A stretch of DNA of 64,000 bases from Algimonas arctica (GCF_014652695.1 NZ_BMZH01000008.1:80776-144775); one strand, 5' to 3'; positions 8,633 through 17,852 are shown, numbered from the stretch's first letter. Translations and numbers: made by a program. Notes: a model not told the origin generated them from the letters alone.

Positions 8633-9763
8633 TTAGTCCCTGACGAGCGCGTCACTTGACGGCCCGGACAGCCCCCCTGTGACAGGTTTTAGGATATCGG
8701 GAGACTGGATTTTGACCGCGCCGCCATCGCGCACGCCGATGATCCCGTCTGTGACAATCCGTGTGCCGGCCGCGACGCCTGACTTCACTTCAACATAACC
8801 ATCTTGATGGAGGCCCAATTGGACTTCCTTTCGAACGGCCACGTCAACGCCATCCCGCGTTTCAACAACAAACACGAAATTCCTCGGCCCGACGGGCTGG
8901 ATGGCTTCTTCTAAGACAGCTGGAACGCGACGTGCCTCTGCACGGGCTGTGACATTCATAAACATCCCCGACACAAGACTCTGCTCAGGATTGGGAAGTT
9001 TAGCGCGGACCATTACCGTCCGTGTCACAGGATCAATCGCATTATCGACTGACGCCACTGTCCCCGTGAATATTTGACCTGGCAGATCGTCAGTCTGCGC
9101 CGTCACGTCGGTTCCCGGCCCCATTAAGCGCAGGAATATCGATGGCACGGCAAATTCAAGGTTCATTTCACTATCGTCAACAAGGCGCGCGACAACCGCA
9201 CCGGGCTGCACGTAGGAGCCGACGCTCACTTGTCGAAACCCGAGCACCCCATCAAACGGGGCGACAAGAACACGGTCTTTTTGGCGGGACTGCACCGCGC
9301 GCAGCTGCGCTAACGTACTGTCGAGATCCCGCTGCGCCTGATCGACTTCGGATTGGCTGACGGCCTTACTCTCGATCAAACGATTGACCCGGTCGAGCTG
9401 TTGCCGGGCTTCGGCCACGCGGGCCTCCTCGGCTTCGACAAGCGCCCGCTGTTCACGCTGTGCGAGACTTACCAAGGTTTGACCTTTGCGGACGCGTTGA
9501 CCGTCATCGAAATAAAGGCTCTGCACCCGGTCGGCCGCGTTTAGGGTCAGGTCGACTTGCTCTTTCGGGCTCAACGTCCCCAGCGCTTCAATCCGCGACG
9601 CAAATTCACGGGCTTGCAAAGTTTCGACAAAGACATTAGCGGCGCGTGGACCTCCGCCAGCGGGCGCACCCGCCGTAGACGCCTCACTGCCACATCCAAT
9701 CAGGATGAACGCGGCCATGATAAGCGGAAGAGAACGTGTCATCTGGGTCATGGGGCGGATCAT
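8633..9763 (-). CDS. RND periplasmic adaptor (HlyD/membrane fusion protein), lipoprotein
   Basis: The 376-aa protein has a lipoprotein signal with lipobox LIGC (Cys near residue 24), anchoring it to the inner membrane on the periplasmic side. After that come a short beta strand and a helical hairpin (about 100-165, rich in RQQLDRVNRLIESKAVSQSE-type heptads). A biotinyl-lipoyl-like half (DRVLVAPFDGVLGFRQVSVG) and a beta-barrel/membrane-proximal domain follow. It bridges the RND pump and the outer-membrane channel. Its ATG overlaps the stop of the NodT gene by 4 bp (ATGA), and its own stop is 4 nt before the pump ATG, so the three are translationally coupled. An internal ATG at 9751 is an alternative start that keeps the signal. 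Confidence 0.93.
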   Translation of the reverse strand: MIRPMTQMTRSLPLIMAAFILIGCGSEASTAGAPAGGGPRAANVFVETLQAREFASRIEALGTLSPKEQVDLTLNAADRVQSLYFDDGQRVRKGQTLVSLAQREQRALVEAEEARVAEARQQLDRVNRLIESKAVSQSEVDQAQRDLDSTLAQLRAVQSRQKDRVLVAPFDGVLGFRQVSVGSYVQPGAVVARLVDDSEMNLEFAVPSIFLRLMGPGTDVTAQTDDLPGQIFTGTVASVDNAIDPVTRTVMVRAKLPNPEQSLVSGMFMNVTARAEARRVPAVLEEAIQPVGPRNFVFVVETRDGVDVAVRKEVQLGLHQDGYVEVKSGVAAGTRIVTDGIIGVRDGGAVKIQSPDILKPVTGGLSGPSSDALVRD

Positions 9764-11289
9764 GGGGTCAGGCTTTCGACGGGTAAGACGTCAGGTCTCA
9801 TTACAGTTTCGGTAGGCTGCCCAAGGGCATCCAATTCGGCGTCCGTCCACATCCCGCCTAAGGCACGGTAAGCGGAAATCGCATAAGTCGTTATCAGCGT
9901 GTCATTTTGAACAAGGTCGTCCTGCGCATCGAGCAAGGTCCGTTGCGCATCCAGGACATCTAAAAAATCATCCAAGCCTTCATCAAAACGAAGACGCGCC
10001 AATTTGAGCGCATTGCGGGCGGCGTCTGTTGCGCCAGCCAAATCATCACGGCGCTCGACCTCCCCGGCATAGAGCGCCAGCGCTGTTTCCACTTCGGAGA
10101 GTGCGGTAAACACCGTCTGTTCATAGGCCGCGAAAGCTGCCTCAGTTTGCGCGTCGGTCACGTCAATGTCGGCGCGGACCCGGCGTAAATCCGGTCCTTC
10201 CCAGCTCAGCGCCGGACCAATGCCAAAGCCAAGGCTATTCACCTCCGTCACATCACCAAAACTGCCGAAGAAGGCGCCAATATCGGCATTAAATGACAAA
10301 GTCGGGAAAAGGCGGGCGCGTTCGACTTCGCCCAGTGCGAGCCGTTCTCCAACGCGGGCTTCGGCCGCCCGAATATCCGGTCGGCGGCGAACCAATGTGG
10401 CCGGGGAACCGATTGCCATCGCCCCGACATGTTGCGGAATTGCGCCCTGCTCTGACGCGATAGATCGACCCTTTTTTTCATCCCCAGACGCGTAAGCGCC
10501 CGTCAGGGCATTTAACCGCGCTGTCGCCGATGCGACGGCGGCCCGAAACGCCGGTAATGACGCGCGAGTCGTCAGATAAAGCGCCCGAGAGCGATTCAAA
10601 TCAAGGTCGTTTGAGCGTCCCGCGTCCACCAATTCATTCAAGAGACTGAGGCCTTCAGCCTGCAGGGCCGCGTTTTCTTGCGCCACGCCGAGACGTTGTT
10701 GAGCACTCCGCAAATCGACATAGGCTTGCGCCGTCTGAGACGCGACAAGCACCGCCACATCACGACGGGCCTGCACCAAAGCGTCGCGATTGAAAGTCTG
10801 CGCACGAATTTGTTCATCGATACGTCCGAACGCATCAATTTCCCAGCTCGCCCCGAGTGTCCCACTGAGGTTTAAATCAACATCGCTCGACCGCGTGGGG
10901 TTATCGAGTGTCAGTCCCGTCCCGCTGGATGTGCTATAGCTCCGGTCCAAACTGGCCCGTTTGAGTAACGCATCCGCCGCAGTGATATTGGCTTGCGCGA
11001 CAGCGAGATCACGATTTTCGGATAAAGCGCTCTGGACAAGGTCAACCAACACGGGATCATCGAAAAGGGTCCACCAATTTGGCACATCATTCATGCTGTC
11101 TGGTGTGTCTGCGACCGGGACATTCGCGAAGGATGTCGACTCCAAATTGAGCGCAGGCTGTTCAGGGACGGACGGCACATCAATCGATGCACACGCCGAT
11201 AGGCTGACGCACAGCCATGTTGCCATCAAAGACTTACCTGAACGCGGCACCTGGTTAAACTTTAGTCGGTCCAAAACGCGAATCCTCAT
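9760..11289 (-). CDS. NodT-family RND outer-membrane efflux lipoprotein
   Basis: The 509-aa TolC-like channel has an N-terminal signal with lipobox LSAC (Cys near residue 32). Two repeats of the outer-membrane efflux protein domain follow, with long amphipathic helices such as the one around AEARVGERLALGEVERARLF. The closing motif (LARLRFDEGLDDFLDVLDAQ) is typical of NodT/OprM. It is first in the efflux operon (channel, adaptor, pump) and overlaps the adaptor start by 4 bp. Placing a NodT lipoprotein as channel is usual in alphaproteobacteria. The 254-bp upstream region holds a paired palindrome (11435-11459) that could bind a repressor; no regulator gene is adjacent. The first 15 residues before the hydrophobic segment could indicate a later start at the internal ATG near residue 22. 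Confidence 0.93.
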   Translation of the reverse strand: MRIRVLDRLKFNQVPRSGKSLMATWLCVSLSACASIDVPSVPEQPALNLESTSFANVPVADTPDSMNDVPNWWTLFDDPVLVDLVQSALSENRDLAVAQANITAADALLKRASLDRSYSTSSGTGLTLDNPTRSSDVDLNLSGTLGASWEIDAFGRIDEQIRAQTFNRDALVQARRDVAVLVASQTAQAYVDLRSAQQRLGVAQENAALQAEGLSLLNELVDAGRSNDLDLNRSRALYLTTRASLPAFRAAVASATARLNALTGAYASGDEKKGRSIASEQGAIPQHVGAMAIGSPATLVRRRPDIRAAEARVGERLALGEVERARLFPTLSFNADIGAFFGSFGDVTEVNSLGFGIGPALSWEGPDLRRVRADIDVTDAQTEAAFAAYEQTVFTALSEVETALALYAGEVERRDDLAGATDAARNALKLARLRFDEGLDDFLDVLDAQRTLLDAQDDLVQNDTLITTYAISAYRALGGMWTDAELDALGQPTETVMRPDVLPVESLTP

Positions 11290-11434
11290 CCTTTTTCGAT
11301 CTGAACATCCGGGACGTTCCTTCAGCCATATTTATTTCATCGATCACCATCATATCTCGAACATGACTGTGAACGCGCATGAGATTCGTCTTAAGACATA
11401 CGGGCGAACCATGGCGCACATTAGTCGTGACAGG

Positions 11435-11459
11435 ATGATCATAAATTCGTGATGATCAT
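11435..11459. repeat. Two copies of palindromic octamer ATGATCAT upstream of the efflux operon
   Basis: ATGATCAT occurs at 11435-11442 and 11452-11459, separated by 9 nt. Each octamer is itself palindromic, so the pair reads as both direct and inverted repeat with 17-bp centre spacing, close to two helical turns. It lies about 150 bp upstream of the NodT start in the operon promoter region. That layout is common for dimeric repressor sites; function is inferred only from position. Confidence 0.35.
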
Positions 11460-11543
11460 TAACGGGTGGCAATCTTCAGGGCGCGAGGGAGACATAGCGC
11501 GCAAAGAAAACGCGACCGATCAAAAGCTCAACTTCAGTCCAGT

Positions 11544-13454
11544 TTATTCGAGGACTTCCGTCATTTTGACGTCGACGCGTAAGGTCTCAAATCCACCGCC
11601 TTTATAGATTGTCCCCGATGTCGGTGTGGCGTCGATATAGTTTCGTCCGCAGGCGACCCGCACATGGTCTTGGTTCGCGCGGCAGCCATTGGTCGGGTCA
11701 AACCCGCGCCACCCAACATAAGGCAGATAGACTTCTGCCCACGCGTGGGAGGCTTCAGACTGGATTTTGTTTTCGTAATTGGCGCCAGTGTAAATATATC
11801 CCATCCGATAGCGGGCGGGTAAACTCAGCAAACGCGCCAGACAGATAAACAGGTTCGCGAAATCCTGACAGACGCCCTTACGGCTGGCATAGACATCAAA
11901 CGGCGTCGTGCTGTTTTTTGTGCTACCCGAGACATATTCAAAATCATTGTAAATGCTGGTGTTTATGTCTTCGATCGTCCGCAGCAAATTATAGTCATTC
12001 CGTTCAACGAAGCTCATCGCGTAATTAGTCAACTCCCGGAGTTGGGATTCCGGCAATTCTGGCGGCAGCAAATAAGGCAGCATCATTTGCCGCTGCCACG
12101 GCATCCAAATTAGCGGAATTGAGGTCTGACGCAGAAGAACGCCGTGATCATCGGGCGGCGTCTGAAAAAGCTTCACCCGGCTCGTCGCCGTGACGGTCAA
12201 GCTTTTATAGGGCATCGCAATTTCGCAATGGACGGACTGATTTCCGAAGACATCCTCGAACTGAATTTCTTCGGCTCCGGCGGTCAGACTAAGTTTGGAG
12301 TGTAAGACTTCCTGCACCAAATCATGCGTCGGCATGAGGCGAAAGAGATGGGTGCTATGCTCAACTGGCTCACGATATTCATAATGGGTCGAATGGGTGA
12401 CATCAAATGTCCGACAAGACAGGCTTCGTCCCCCCATGGATTGGGTGATGGTGCGCGGCGTGGTGACAAAATCCTGAACGAGCGAACTTCCAGTCGACGC
12501 GGACGGCGACATCTGAACCTGCGGCGCGCGCGAGGGATGCAACACGCGACTGAGATAAGGCTCATCCGGCGCGGAAATTATTTTCGGAAGCGGCGTCCAT
12601 TTCGGTTCATTATTGGCGCTGTTCCAAATGATTTTACCCCGATTAGCCATGATCATTTGACCCGGCTGCATCGTCGTCCATTGCCCATGAGAGAACTGGG
12701 CTGACGTCACGACAAGCGCGGTCCGGAATGTGTCATGCGCATTGTCGACGACAACATTCACCGTGCCCGATGACAGTGATTGCAGGTTATTCGGGGGGAG
12801 CAAACGCGCATACCGCAGGGGTTTGGGCGACTGCGTCCCTTGGAAACAACAAATGGTTTGGCCGTCACTCAGATACATATCCGCACTGCCAAATTGGTCG
12901 AAGCGTTGGAACCAAGAGAGGATTTCCACTGGGTCAACATCAGACAGGCTACGCGCGCCATGTTTTTCCATCCGCGCGAGCAAATTACAGAAAGCGAGTT
13001 CAGAATCCGTTGTCCCGATCGGTTCCAGCAAACGGCTATCGCCTTGATAGACTTTCGTGAGCGCCTGTTTGTCCAAATCTCCGTTATGCATGAACAACCA
13101 ATCTGCGCCCGCAAAGCTACGCGAGAACGGCTGCGTTTCAGATTGATTATAGTCACTCTCTGCACCGCGGATCTTACAGAAGAAGATGTTCGATCTAAAA
13201 TTAGACCAATCGGTCAAACTGTCGGTGAAGACTTGGGTCGACCGGGCCGCCGGATCTTTGATCACCATTGAGGAGGATTGATTGCCCGGATACCAGCCGA
13301 GACCCCACCCCAATGAATGTGACCCCACCGGACTGCTGGACAAATTTATATCGATTGAGGGCGAACTGGGTGCATCAAAGTTCAACAGCAGAATATCGCT
13401 GGTCAGATCAGGTATTTTGAACAATTGACTACTTTCTTGGGAGAGAGACGACAT
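11544..13454 (-). CDS. Class II glutamine-amidotransferase-like (Ntn) domain fused to transglutaminase-like protease domain
   Basis: The 636-aa product (ATG 13454; GTG 13469 is an alternative) has two parts. Residues 1-270 resemble YafJ-type class II amidotransferase domains: HSLGWGLGWYPG, then the HNGDLD and GTTDSELAFCNLL motifs. The Cys that should follow Met1 is Ser here (MSSLSQ). Residues about 345-636 are a bacterial transglutaminase-like N-domain plus core with a complete triad: C529 in KGVCQDFA, H570 in SHAWAEVYL, D586 in GFDPTNG. The protein is cytosolic by appearance (no signal). Related genes in many bacteria cluster with amidoligase/ATP-grasp genes proposed to make and break peptide-like amide bonds. 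The divergent neighbour (50-70 bp away) is such an amidoligase. Whether the Ser is a working nucleophile is unknown. Confidence 0.82.
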   Translation of the reverse strand: MSSLSQESSQLFKIPDLTSDILLLNFDAPSSPSIDINLSSSPVGSHSLGWGLGWYPGNQSSSMVIKDPAARSTQVFTDSLTDWSNFRSNIFFCKIRGAESDYNQSETQPFSRSFAGADWLFMHNGDLDKQALTKVYQGDSRLLEPIGTTDSELAFCNLLARMEKHGARSLSDVDPVEILSWFQRFDQFGSADMYLSDGQTICCFQGTQSPKPLRYARLLPPNNLQSLSSGTVNVVVDNAHDTFRTALVVTSAQFSHGQWTTMQPGQMIMANRGKIIWNSANNEPKWTPLPKIISAPDEPYLSRVLHPSRAPQVQMSPSASTGSSLVQDFVTTPRTITQSMGGRSLSCRTFDVTHSTHYEYREPVEHSTHLFRLMPTHDLVQEVLHSKLSLTAGAEEIQFEDVFGNQSVHCEIAMPYKSLTVTATSRVKLFQTPPDDHGVLLRQTSIPLIWMPWQRQMMLPYLLPPELPESQLRELTNYAMSFVERNDYNLLRTIEDINTSIYNDFEYVSGSTKNSTTPFDVYASRKGVCQDFANLFICLARLLSLPARYRMGYIYTGANYENKIQSEASHAWAEVYLPYVGWRGFDPTNGCRANQDHVRVACGRNYIDATPTSGTIYKGGGFETLRVDVKMTEVLE

Positions 13455-13522
13455 ATTAGGCAAATGCACTCATAGTCTTTTATGAAGCGCGTCGCTGTGA
13501 AGCCCCACCGGAGACTAGATTG

Positions 13523-16500
13523 ATGAGCATCACCGTTAGCTTGAATCATTCGACCCACTACACGTACGATAAGCCCGTCTCGCTTGGCACGCAGACTATT
13601 CGTTTGCGACCTGCCCCGCATGTTCGCAATCTTGTAAAATCATATAGCCTAAAGGTCGAGCCGCAAGAGCATTTCATCAATTGGCAACAAGATCCATTTG
13701 GCAACTTTCTCGCGCGTGTCGCCTTTCCTGAAAAGGTCACGCACTTCAGGGTTGATGTAGGGTTGGTGACTGAAATTCGGGTATTCAATCCGTTTGACTT
13801 TTTCTTGGATGAAACCGCAGAATCCTTCCCGTTTCAATATGAAGCAGGCCTCAAAGACGAGCTCGCACCTTATTTAGAAATCAAAGATAAGGGGGCCGGC
13901 CTGAAGGCTTGGCTGAAGGACTGCGATACCACGCCTAAACCCACCATCGATTTCCTCGTCGCCGTCAATCAAACGCTGAGCCAGTCTCTCGCCTACACGC
14001 TACGGATGGAACCCGGCGTGCAGACCTGCGAAGAAACGCTTGAAAAAGGGTCTGGGTCTTGTCGCGATATGGCCTGGTTTTTATGCCAAGCCTTGCGTCA
14101 CCTTGGCCTCGCGACGCGGTTTGCGTCCGGTTATTTGATCCAGCTTGCCGCCGATGTAAAATCCTTAGACGGACCGTCTGGGACCGATGTCGACTTCACC
14201 GATTTGCACGCATGGACCGAAGTCTATTTACCCGGCGCGGGATGGGTGGGTCTGGACCCAACGTCAGGTTTATTTGCGGGCGAAGGCCATGTGCCTTTGT
14301 GCTGCACCCCGAACCCGTCGAGTGCAGCTCCGATTTCAGGCAGCCTTGAAGCTGGTGTGAAGGCTGAGCTGCACCACGAAATGTCCGTAGATCGCATCCT
14401 TGAAATGCCGCGCGTGACGAAACCTTTTTCGGACGACCAATGGCGTAAAATTGATGCGCTCGGCGACGTCGTTGAACAACATTTGGAAGCCGGTGACGTC
14501 CGCCTGACGATGGGAGGGGAGCCGACCTTTGTCTCCATCGATGATCGTGAGGATAATGCCTGGCACTACGGCGCATTGGGCGGCGATAAGAAGGCGCTCG
14601 CAAAGGATATGCTCTACCGCCTGAAGGACCGCTTCGCGACAGGGCCATTGCATATGTTCACGCAGGGCAAATGGTATCCGGGCGAAATTTTGCCGCGCTG
14701 GGCCATGCCGTGTATCTGGCGCGCCGATAATGTCCCTGTTTGGACAGACCCAAAGCTATTGGCCGATCCGGATACTGACCTTGATCATACGTTGGACGAT
14801 GCGAAAGATTTCCTCACCACGCTTGGCGAAGCACTGGGAATTCCCACAGCCTACGTTTTAGGGGCGCGCGAAGACACGCCTTACTACCTGTGGAAAGACC
14901 GCCGCATGCCATTGTCAGACGAAATCATGGAGGCTGATGTCTATGAGAAAGCTGAACGGGAACGGTTGCAAAAACTACTCGATGGCGATCTGAACAAGCC
15001 CGTCGGTTTCGTTCTGCCTCTGCATTACTCTCACGCGCGAAACCAATGGATCAGCAATCTCTGGACCTTCAAAAGCGGTCATCTCGTCTTACTGGCCGGG
15101 GATTCACCGATCGGGACACGACTGCCCCTGTCCAGCCTTCCCAACCCGGTTGAAGCGGAAACTGAAATCGTCCCGGACCGAACCTATAATGATATGAAAG
15201 GCGCGCTACCCTCGGCCGCTGCGATCAAAGAGCGACTGTCGGGCCATAAAGATTGGGACACAGGCTCTTATCGGGATGATCCAAACGGATTGATCAAAAT
15301 GGCTATCTGCGCCGAAGTGCGCGGCGGCGTGTTACATATTTTCCTTCCACCAATCGCGTGGAGCGAACATTTTCTCGAATTGATCGCTGCCATCGAAGCC
15401 ACGGCGAGAGACACGAGCATTCCGATCGTCCTTGAAGGCTACGGCGCGCCGTCAGACCCAAGATTGGTCAGCATGAGCGTCACACCCGATCCGGGCGTCA
15501 TTGAAGTCAATGTGCAGCCCGCTGAAAACTGGACTGCGCTCAAAAATATCACCCAGACCGTTTATGAGGAAGCGCGCCTCGCCCGCCTCTCGACCGAAAA
15601 ATTCATGCTCGACGGCCGCCGCACCGGCACGGGGGGCGGCAACCATATCGTCATGGGCGCCATGCACCCGGACGATAGTCCGTTTCTGCGCCGTCCGGAT
15701 GTCTTGCGGTCCTTTATCGCATTCTGGCAAAACCACCCGTCCCTCTCCTACCTGTTTGCAGGCAGCTATATCGGTCCAACCAGTCAGGCTCCGCGGATCG
15801 ACGAAGCCCGTCATGATTCCATGTATGAGTTGGAAATCGCCTTCGCTCAAATCCCTGACAATGGCGACATCGCCCCTTGGTTGGTTGACCGCTTGTTCCG
15901 AAATTTGCTCGTCGATTTGACAGGTAATACCCACCGAGCCGAGTTCTGCATCGATAAGCTGTTCAGCCCGGACAGTGAGCGCGGACGGCTGGGGCTGTTA
16001 GAAATGCGCGGGTTTGAAATGCCGCCCCACCCGCAAATGGCGCTATTGCAAAGCCTACTCATCCGAGCCTGCCTCGCCATGTTCTGGAAGACCCCTTATA
16101 AAGGTGAGCTGATCCGTTGGGGTACACAGTTGCACGACAAATTCATGTTGCCCTATTTCGTGGAGCAGGACTTATCGGATGTCATGAGTAAGCTCCGTGA
16201 CGCCGGTTTCCACTTTGACAAAAACTGGTTCACACCGTTCTTTGCGTTCCGGTTTCCAGAATGCGGACGCACTCAAATTGGGGATATTGCGTTAGAACTC
16301 CGCAGCGCGCTGGAACCTTGGCCTGTCATGGGCGAAGAACCCGCCGGTGGTGGCATTAGCCGATCAGTCGATGCGACCGTTGAACGCCTCGAGTTAAGCG
16401 TCAAAGGCCTTGTCAAAGGGCGACACCAGATTACCTGTAATGGCCGGGCTGTTCCGCTAAATCCGACGCAGGAAGAAGGCCGCATGGTCGCGGGTATCCG

Positions 16501-16804
16501 ATTTAAAGCCTGGGCACAGCCTTCCAGCCTACACCCGCAATTGCCCGTGGATGCGCCGCTCATCTTTGACGTGATTGATCTGCTGAATGACAAATCTGTC
16601 GGCGGTTTCACGTATCATGTCAGGCACCCCGGAGGCCGCAGTTTCGACACCTACCCTGTCAATGAAAACGCCGCTGAAGGGCGACGCATGGCGCGGTTCG
16701 AGACGATCGGACATTCAACTGGAAAAGTCGCGGACGTGATAGAACGGGTTAATCCGCATTTTCCTTATACGCTGGATCTACGCTACGGGCGGTCGGCTTC
16801 CTGA
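13523..16804 (+). CDS. Transglutaminase-like domain fused to putative amidoligase (DUF2126)
   Basis: The 1093-aa protein starts at ATG 13523 (GGAG 9 nt upstream; an in-frame TTG directly precedes it). Residues 1-80 are the bacterial transglutaminase N-terminal domain (HYTYDKPVSLG). The core follows with C180 (GSGSCRDMA), H229 (LHAWTEVYL) and D245 (GLDPTSG). From about residue 320 to the end is DUF2126, classed in Pfam as a putative amidoligase of the glutamine-synthetase-like fold. It shows conserved LTMGGEPTFVS and GGGNHIVMG. The usual length for this family is about 1100 aa, so it is intact. The accepted idea is formation and cleavage of isopeptide-like bonds on unknown substrates; no member I recall has a settled reaction. 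It is divergent from the amidotransferase/transglutaminase fusion, implying joint function. The ATP-grasp and alpha-E partners often seen nearby are missing here. Confidence 0.88.
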   Translation: MSITVSLNHSTHYTYDKPVSLGTQTIRLRPAPHVRNLVKSYSLKVEPQEHFINWQQDPFGNFLARVAFPEKVTHFRVDVGLVTEIRVFNPFDFFLDETAESFPFQYEAGLKDELAPYLEIKDKGAGLKAWLKDCDTTPKPTIDFLVAVNQTLSQSLAYTLRMEPGVQTCEETLEKGSGSCRDMAWFLCQALRHLGLATRFASGYLIQLAADVKSLDGPSGTDVDFTDLHAWTEVYLPGAGWVGLDPTSGLFAGEGHVPLCCTPNPSSAAPISGSLEAGVKAELHHEMSVDRILEMPRVTKPFSDDQWRKIDALGDVVEQHLEAGDVRLTMGGEPTFVSIDDREDNAWHYGALGGDKKALAKDMLYRLKDRFATGPLHMFTQGKWYPGEILPRWAMPCIWRADNVPVWTDPKLLADPDTDLDHTLDDAKDFLTTLGEALGIPTAYVLGAREDTPYYLWKDRRMPLSDEIMEADVYEKAERERLQKLLDGDLNKPVGFVLPLHYSHARNQWISNLWTFKSGHLVLLAGDSPIGTRLPLSSLPNPVEAETEIVPDRTYNDMKGALPSAAAIKERLSGHKDWDTGSYRDDPNGLIKMAICAEVRGGVLHIFLPPIAWSEHFLELIAAIEATARDTSIPIVLEGYGAPSDPRLVSMSVTPDPGVIEVNVQPAENWTALKNITQTVYEEARLARLSTEKFMLDGRRTGTGGGNHIVMGAMHPDDSPFLRRPDVLRSFIAFWQNHPSLSYLFAGSYIGPTSQAPRIDEARHDSMYELEIAFAQIPDNGDIAPWLVDRLFRNLLVDLTGNTHRAEFCIDKLFSPDSERGRLGLLEMRGFEMPPHPQMALLQSLLIRACLAMFWKTPYKGELIRWGTQLHDKFMLPYFVEQDLSDVMSKLRDAGFHFDKNWFTPFFAFRFPECGRTQIGDIALELRSALEPWPVMGEEPAGGGISRSVDATVERLELSVKGLVKGRHQITCNGRAVPLNPTQEEGRMVAGIRFKAWAQPSSLHPQLPVDAPLIFDVIDLLNDKSVGGFTYHVRHPGGRSFDTYPVNENAAEGRRMARFETIGHSTGKVADVIERVNPHFPYTLDLRYGRSAS

Positions 16805-16811
16805 CCGAGCG

Positions 16812-16834
16812 CCTGTGGTCATCCTCCCCACAGG
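16812..16834 (+). terminator. Weak hairpin after the amidoligase gene
   Basis: CCTGTGG at 16812-16818 pairs with CCACAGG at 16828-16834, 8 nt after the stop codon of the amidoligase gene. A longer GTGGTC/GACCAC pairing can form around the same place. No T-run follows, so it may only be a 3'-end protecting hairpin. Confidence 0.3.
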
Positions 16835-16943
16835 GACACGACCACCGTGACCCTGAAAAATACGAACCACTTATGGCTCTCGGTTGAGCGCATAGGAAAA
16901 ACCCTCGTCGCTAAATCACGGTAAATATAAAGCATTATGAGAA

Positions 16944-16957
16944 GTGACCGCTGTCAC
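16944..16957. promoter_or_regulatory. Candidate CRP/FNR-family site upstream of the universal stress genes
   Basis: GTGACCGCTGTCAC is a perfect inverted repeat (GTGAC, 4-nt centre, GTCAC) located 59-72 bp before the start of the first universal stress gene. CRP/FNR superfamily regulators bind symmetric sites of this half-site type, and usp genes are frequent targets of FNR/FixK-type control. Which member would bind cannot be read from the site. Confidence 0.4.
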
Positions 16958-17015
16958 GTCGTATGGGCTCCGTTTCTGTGATAGTCATCGTACAAATCCA
17001 AATTTGGAGGACACG

Positions 17016-17852
17016 ATGAAAACGCTTCTTGTTGCCCTGCTACCTGATGAAGACATTGATACCAGTCTTGATGCCGCCATCACAATTGCGCACAAACACG
17101 GCTCTCATATTATCGGCTATATGCCGATCCCCGGCCCCATCCTGATGCCTGTGGCCTCGCCGATGACCATGGTGCCGTTTGATGACACGATGCGAACCCG
17201 GTTTCGAGAGATGCTCCCAACCGTTAAAGCCGCGTTCGAAAAACGCATGACAACCGAAGGTCTGTCATTTGAATTTCGGTCTGATGAGCAAACGAGCTTA
17301 AACCTCTCACTCGGCATTATTGCTCATGCCCGCACGAGTGATCTCTGTATTGTGCAAATGTGGCAGTCTGGCGGCAAAGTGACTGCCGACAGCGTCGAAA
17401 GCGTTGCCGATATTGTCATGGCCAGCGGGCGACCCGTTTTGGCCTTACCCTCGCAAACATCACGGGCTTTCGCGTATGAGCGCGTGACCGTCGCGTGGAA
17501 CGCGTCCCGCGAGTCAGCCCGCGCCGCTTTCGACTCGGTGTCTCTGCTCAGCAAGGCGGCTGAGGTCGAGCTTGTTTGGATCAATCCCCAAGACACGCCA
17601 TCGGGCAACGTCGATATCGCTGGCGCTGAAATTGCCACCGTTCTCGCGCGTCACGATATTAAGATCACCGACAATCCGATTTCCAGCCCTAGCAAAGCCG
17701 GACCAGCCATTGTTGAGCAGGCGATTAGAAACGCCTCCGACTTGCTTGTCATCGGGGCCTATGGGCATTCGCGATTACGAGAGCGTATTTTAGGCGGCGC
17801 GACCGAATATATTCTGCGCAATCCTCCCTGCGCTATTCTTCTGTCGAATTAA
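17016..17852 (+). CDS. Universal stress protein, tandem UspA-like
   Basis: I place the start at ATG 17016 (278 aa), because TTTGGAGG lies just upstream and the product then begins MKTLLVALLP as in Usp proteins. An upstream in-frame GTG at 16944 falls inside a palindrome and is rejected. The protein contains two Usp folds, residues about 1-145 and 150-278. The second keeps the nucleotide-binding loop pattern G-x2-G-x9-G-S/T in part (GAYGHSRLRERILGGATEYI). Universal stress proteins are cytosolic and support survival under starvation, low oxygen or membrane stress. It is 12 bp upstream of a second, similar gene with which it forms an operon. Confidence 0.88.
   Translation: MKTLLVALLPDEDIDTSLDAAITIAHKHGSHIIGYMPIPGPILMPVASPMTMVPFDDTMRTRFREMLPTVKAAFEKRMTTEGLSFEFRSDEQTSLNLSLGIIAHARTSDLCIVQMWQSGGKVTADSVESVADIVMASGRPVLALPSQTSRAFAYERVTVAWNASRESARAAFDSVSLLSKAAEVELVWINPQDTPSGNVDIAGAEIATVLARHDIKITDNPISSPSKAGPAIVEQAIRNASDLLVIGAYGHSRLRERILGGATEYILRNPPCAILLSN

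Noticed and set aside
5506..11289. Many antisense open frames over the efflux genes
   Set aside because: They overlap strong, full-length family members on the other strand and have no motifs or start signals.
16944..17015. Extended N-terminus of the first universal stress protein from GTG 16944
   Set aside because: ATG 17016 has a strong GGAGG and begins like the family; the extra residues lie on the palindromic site.
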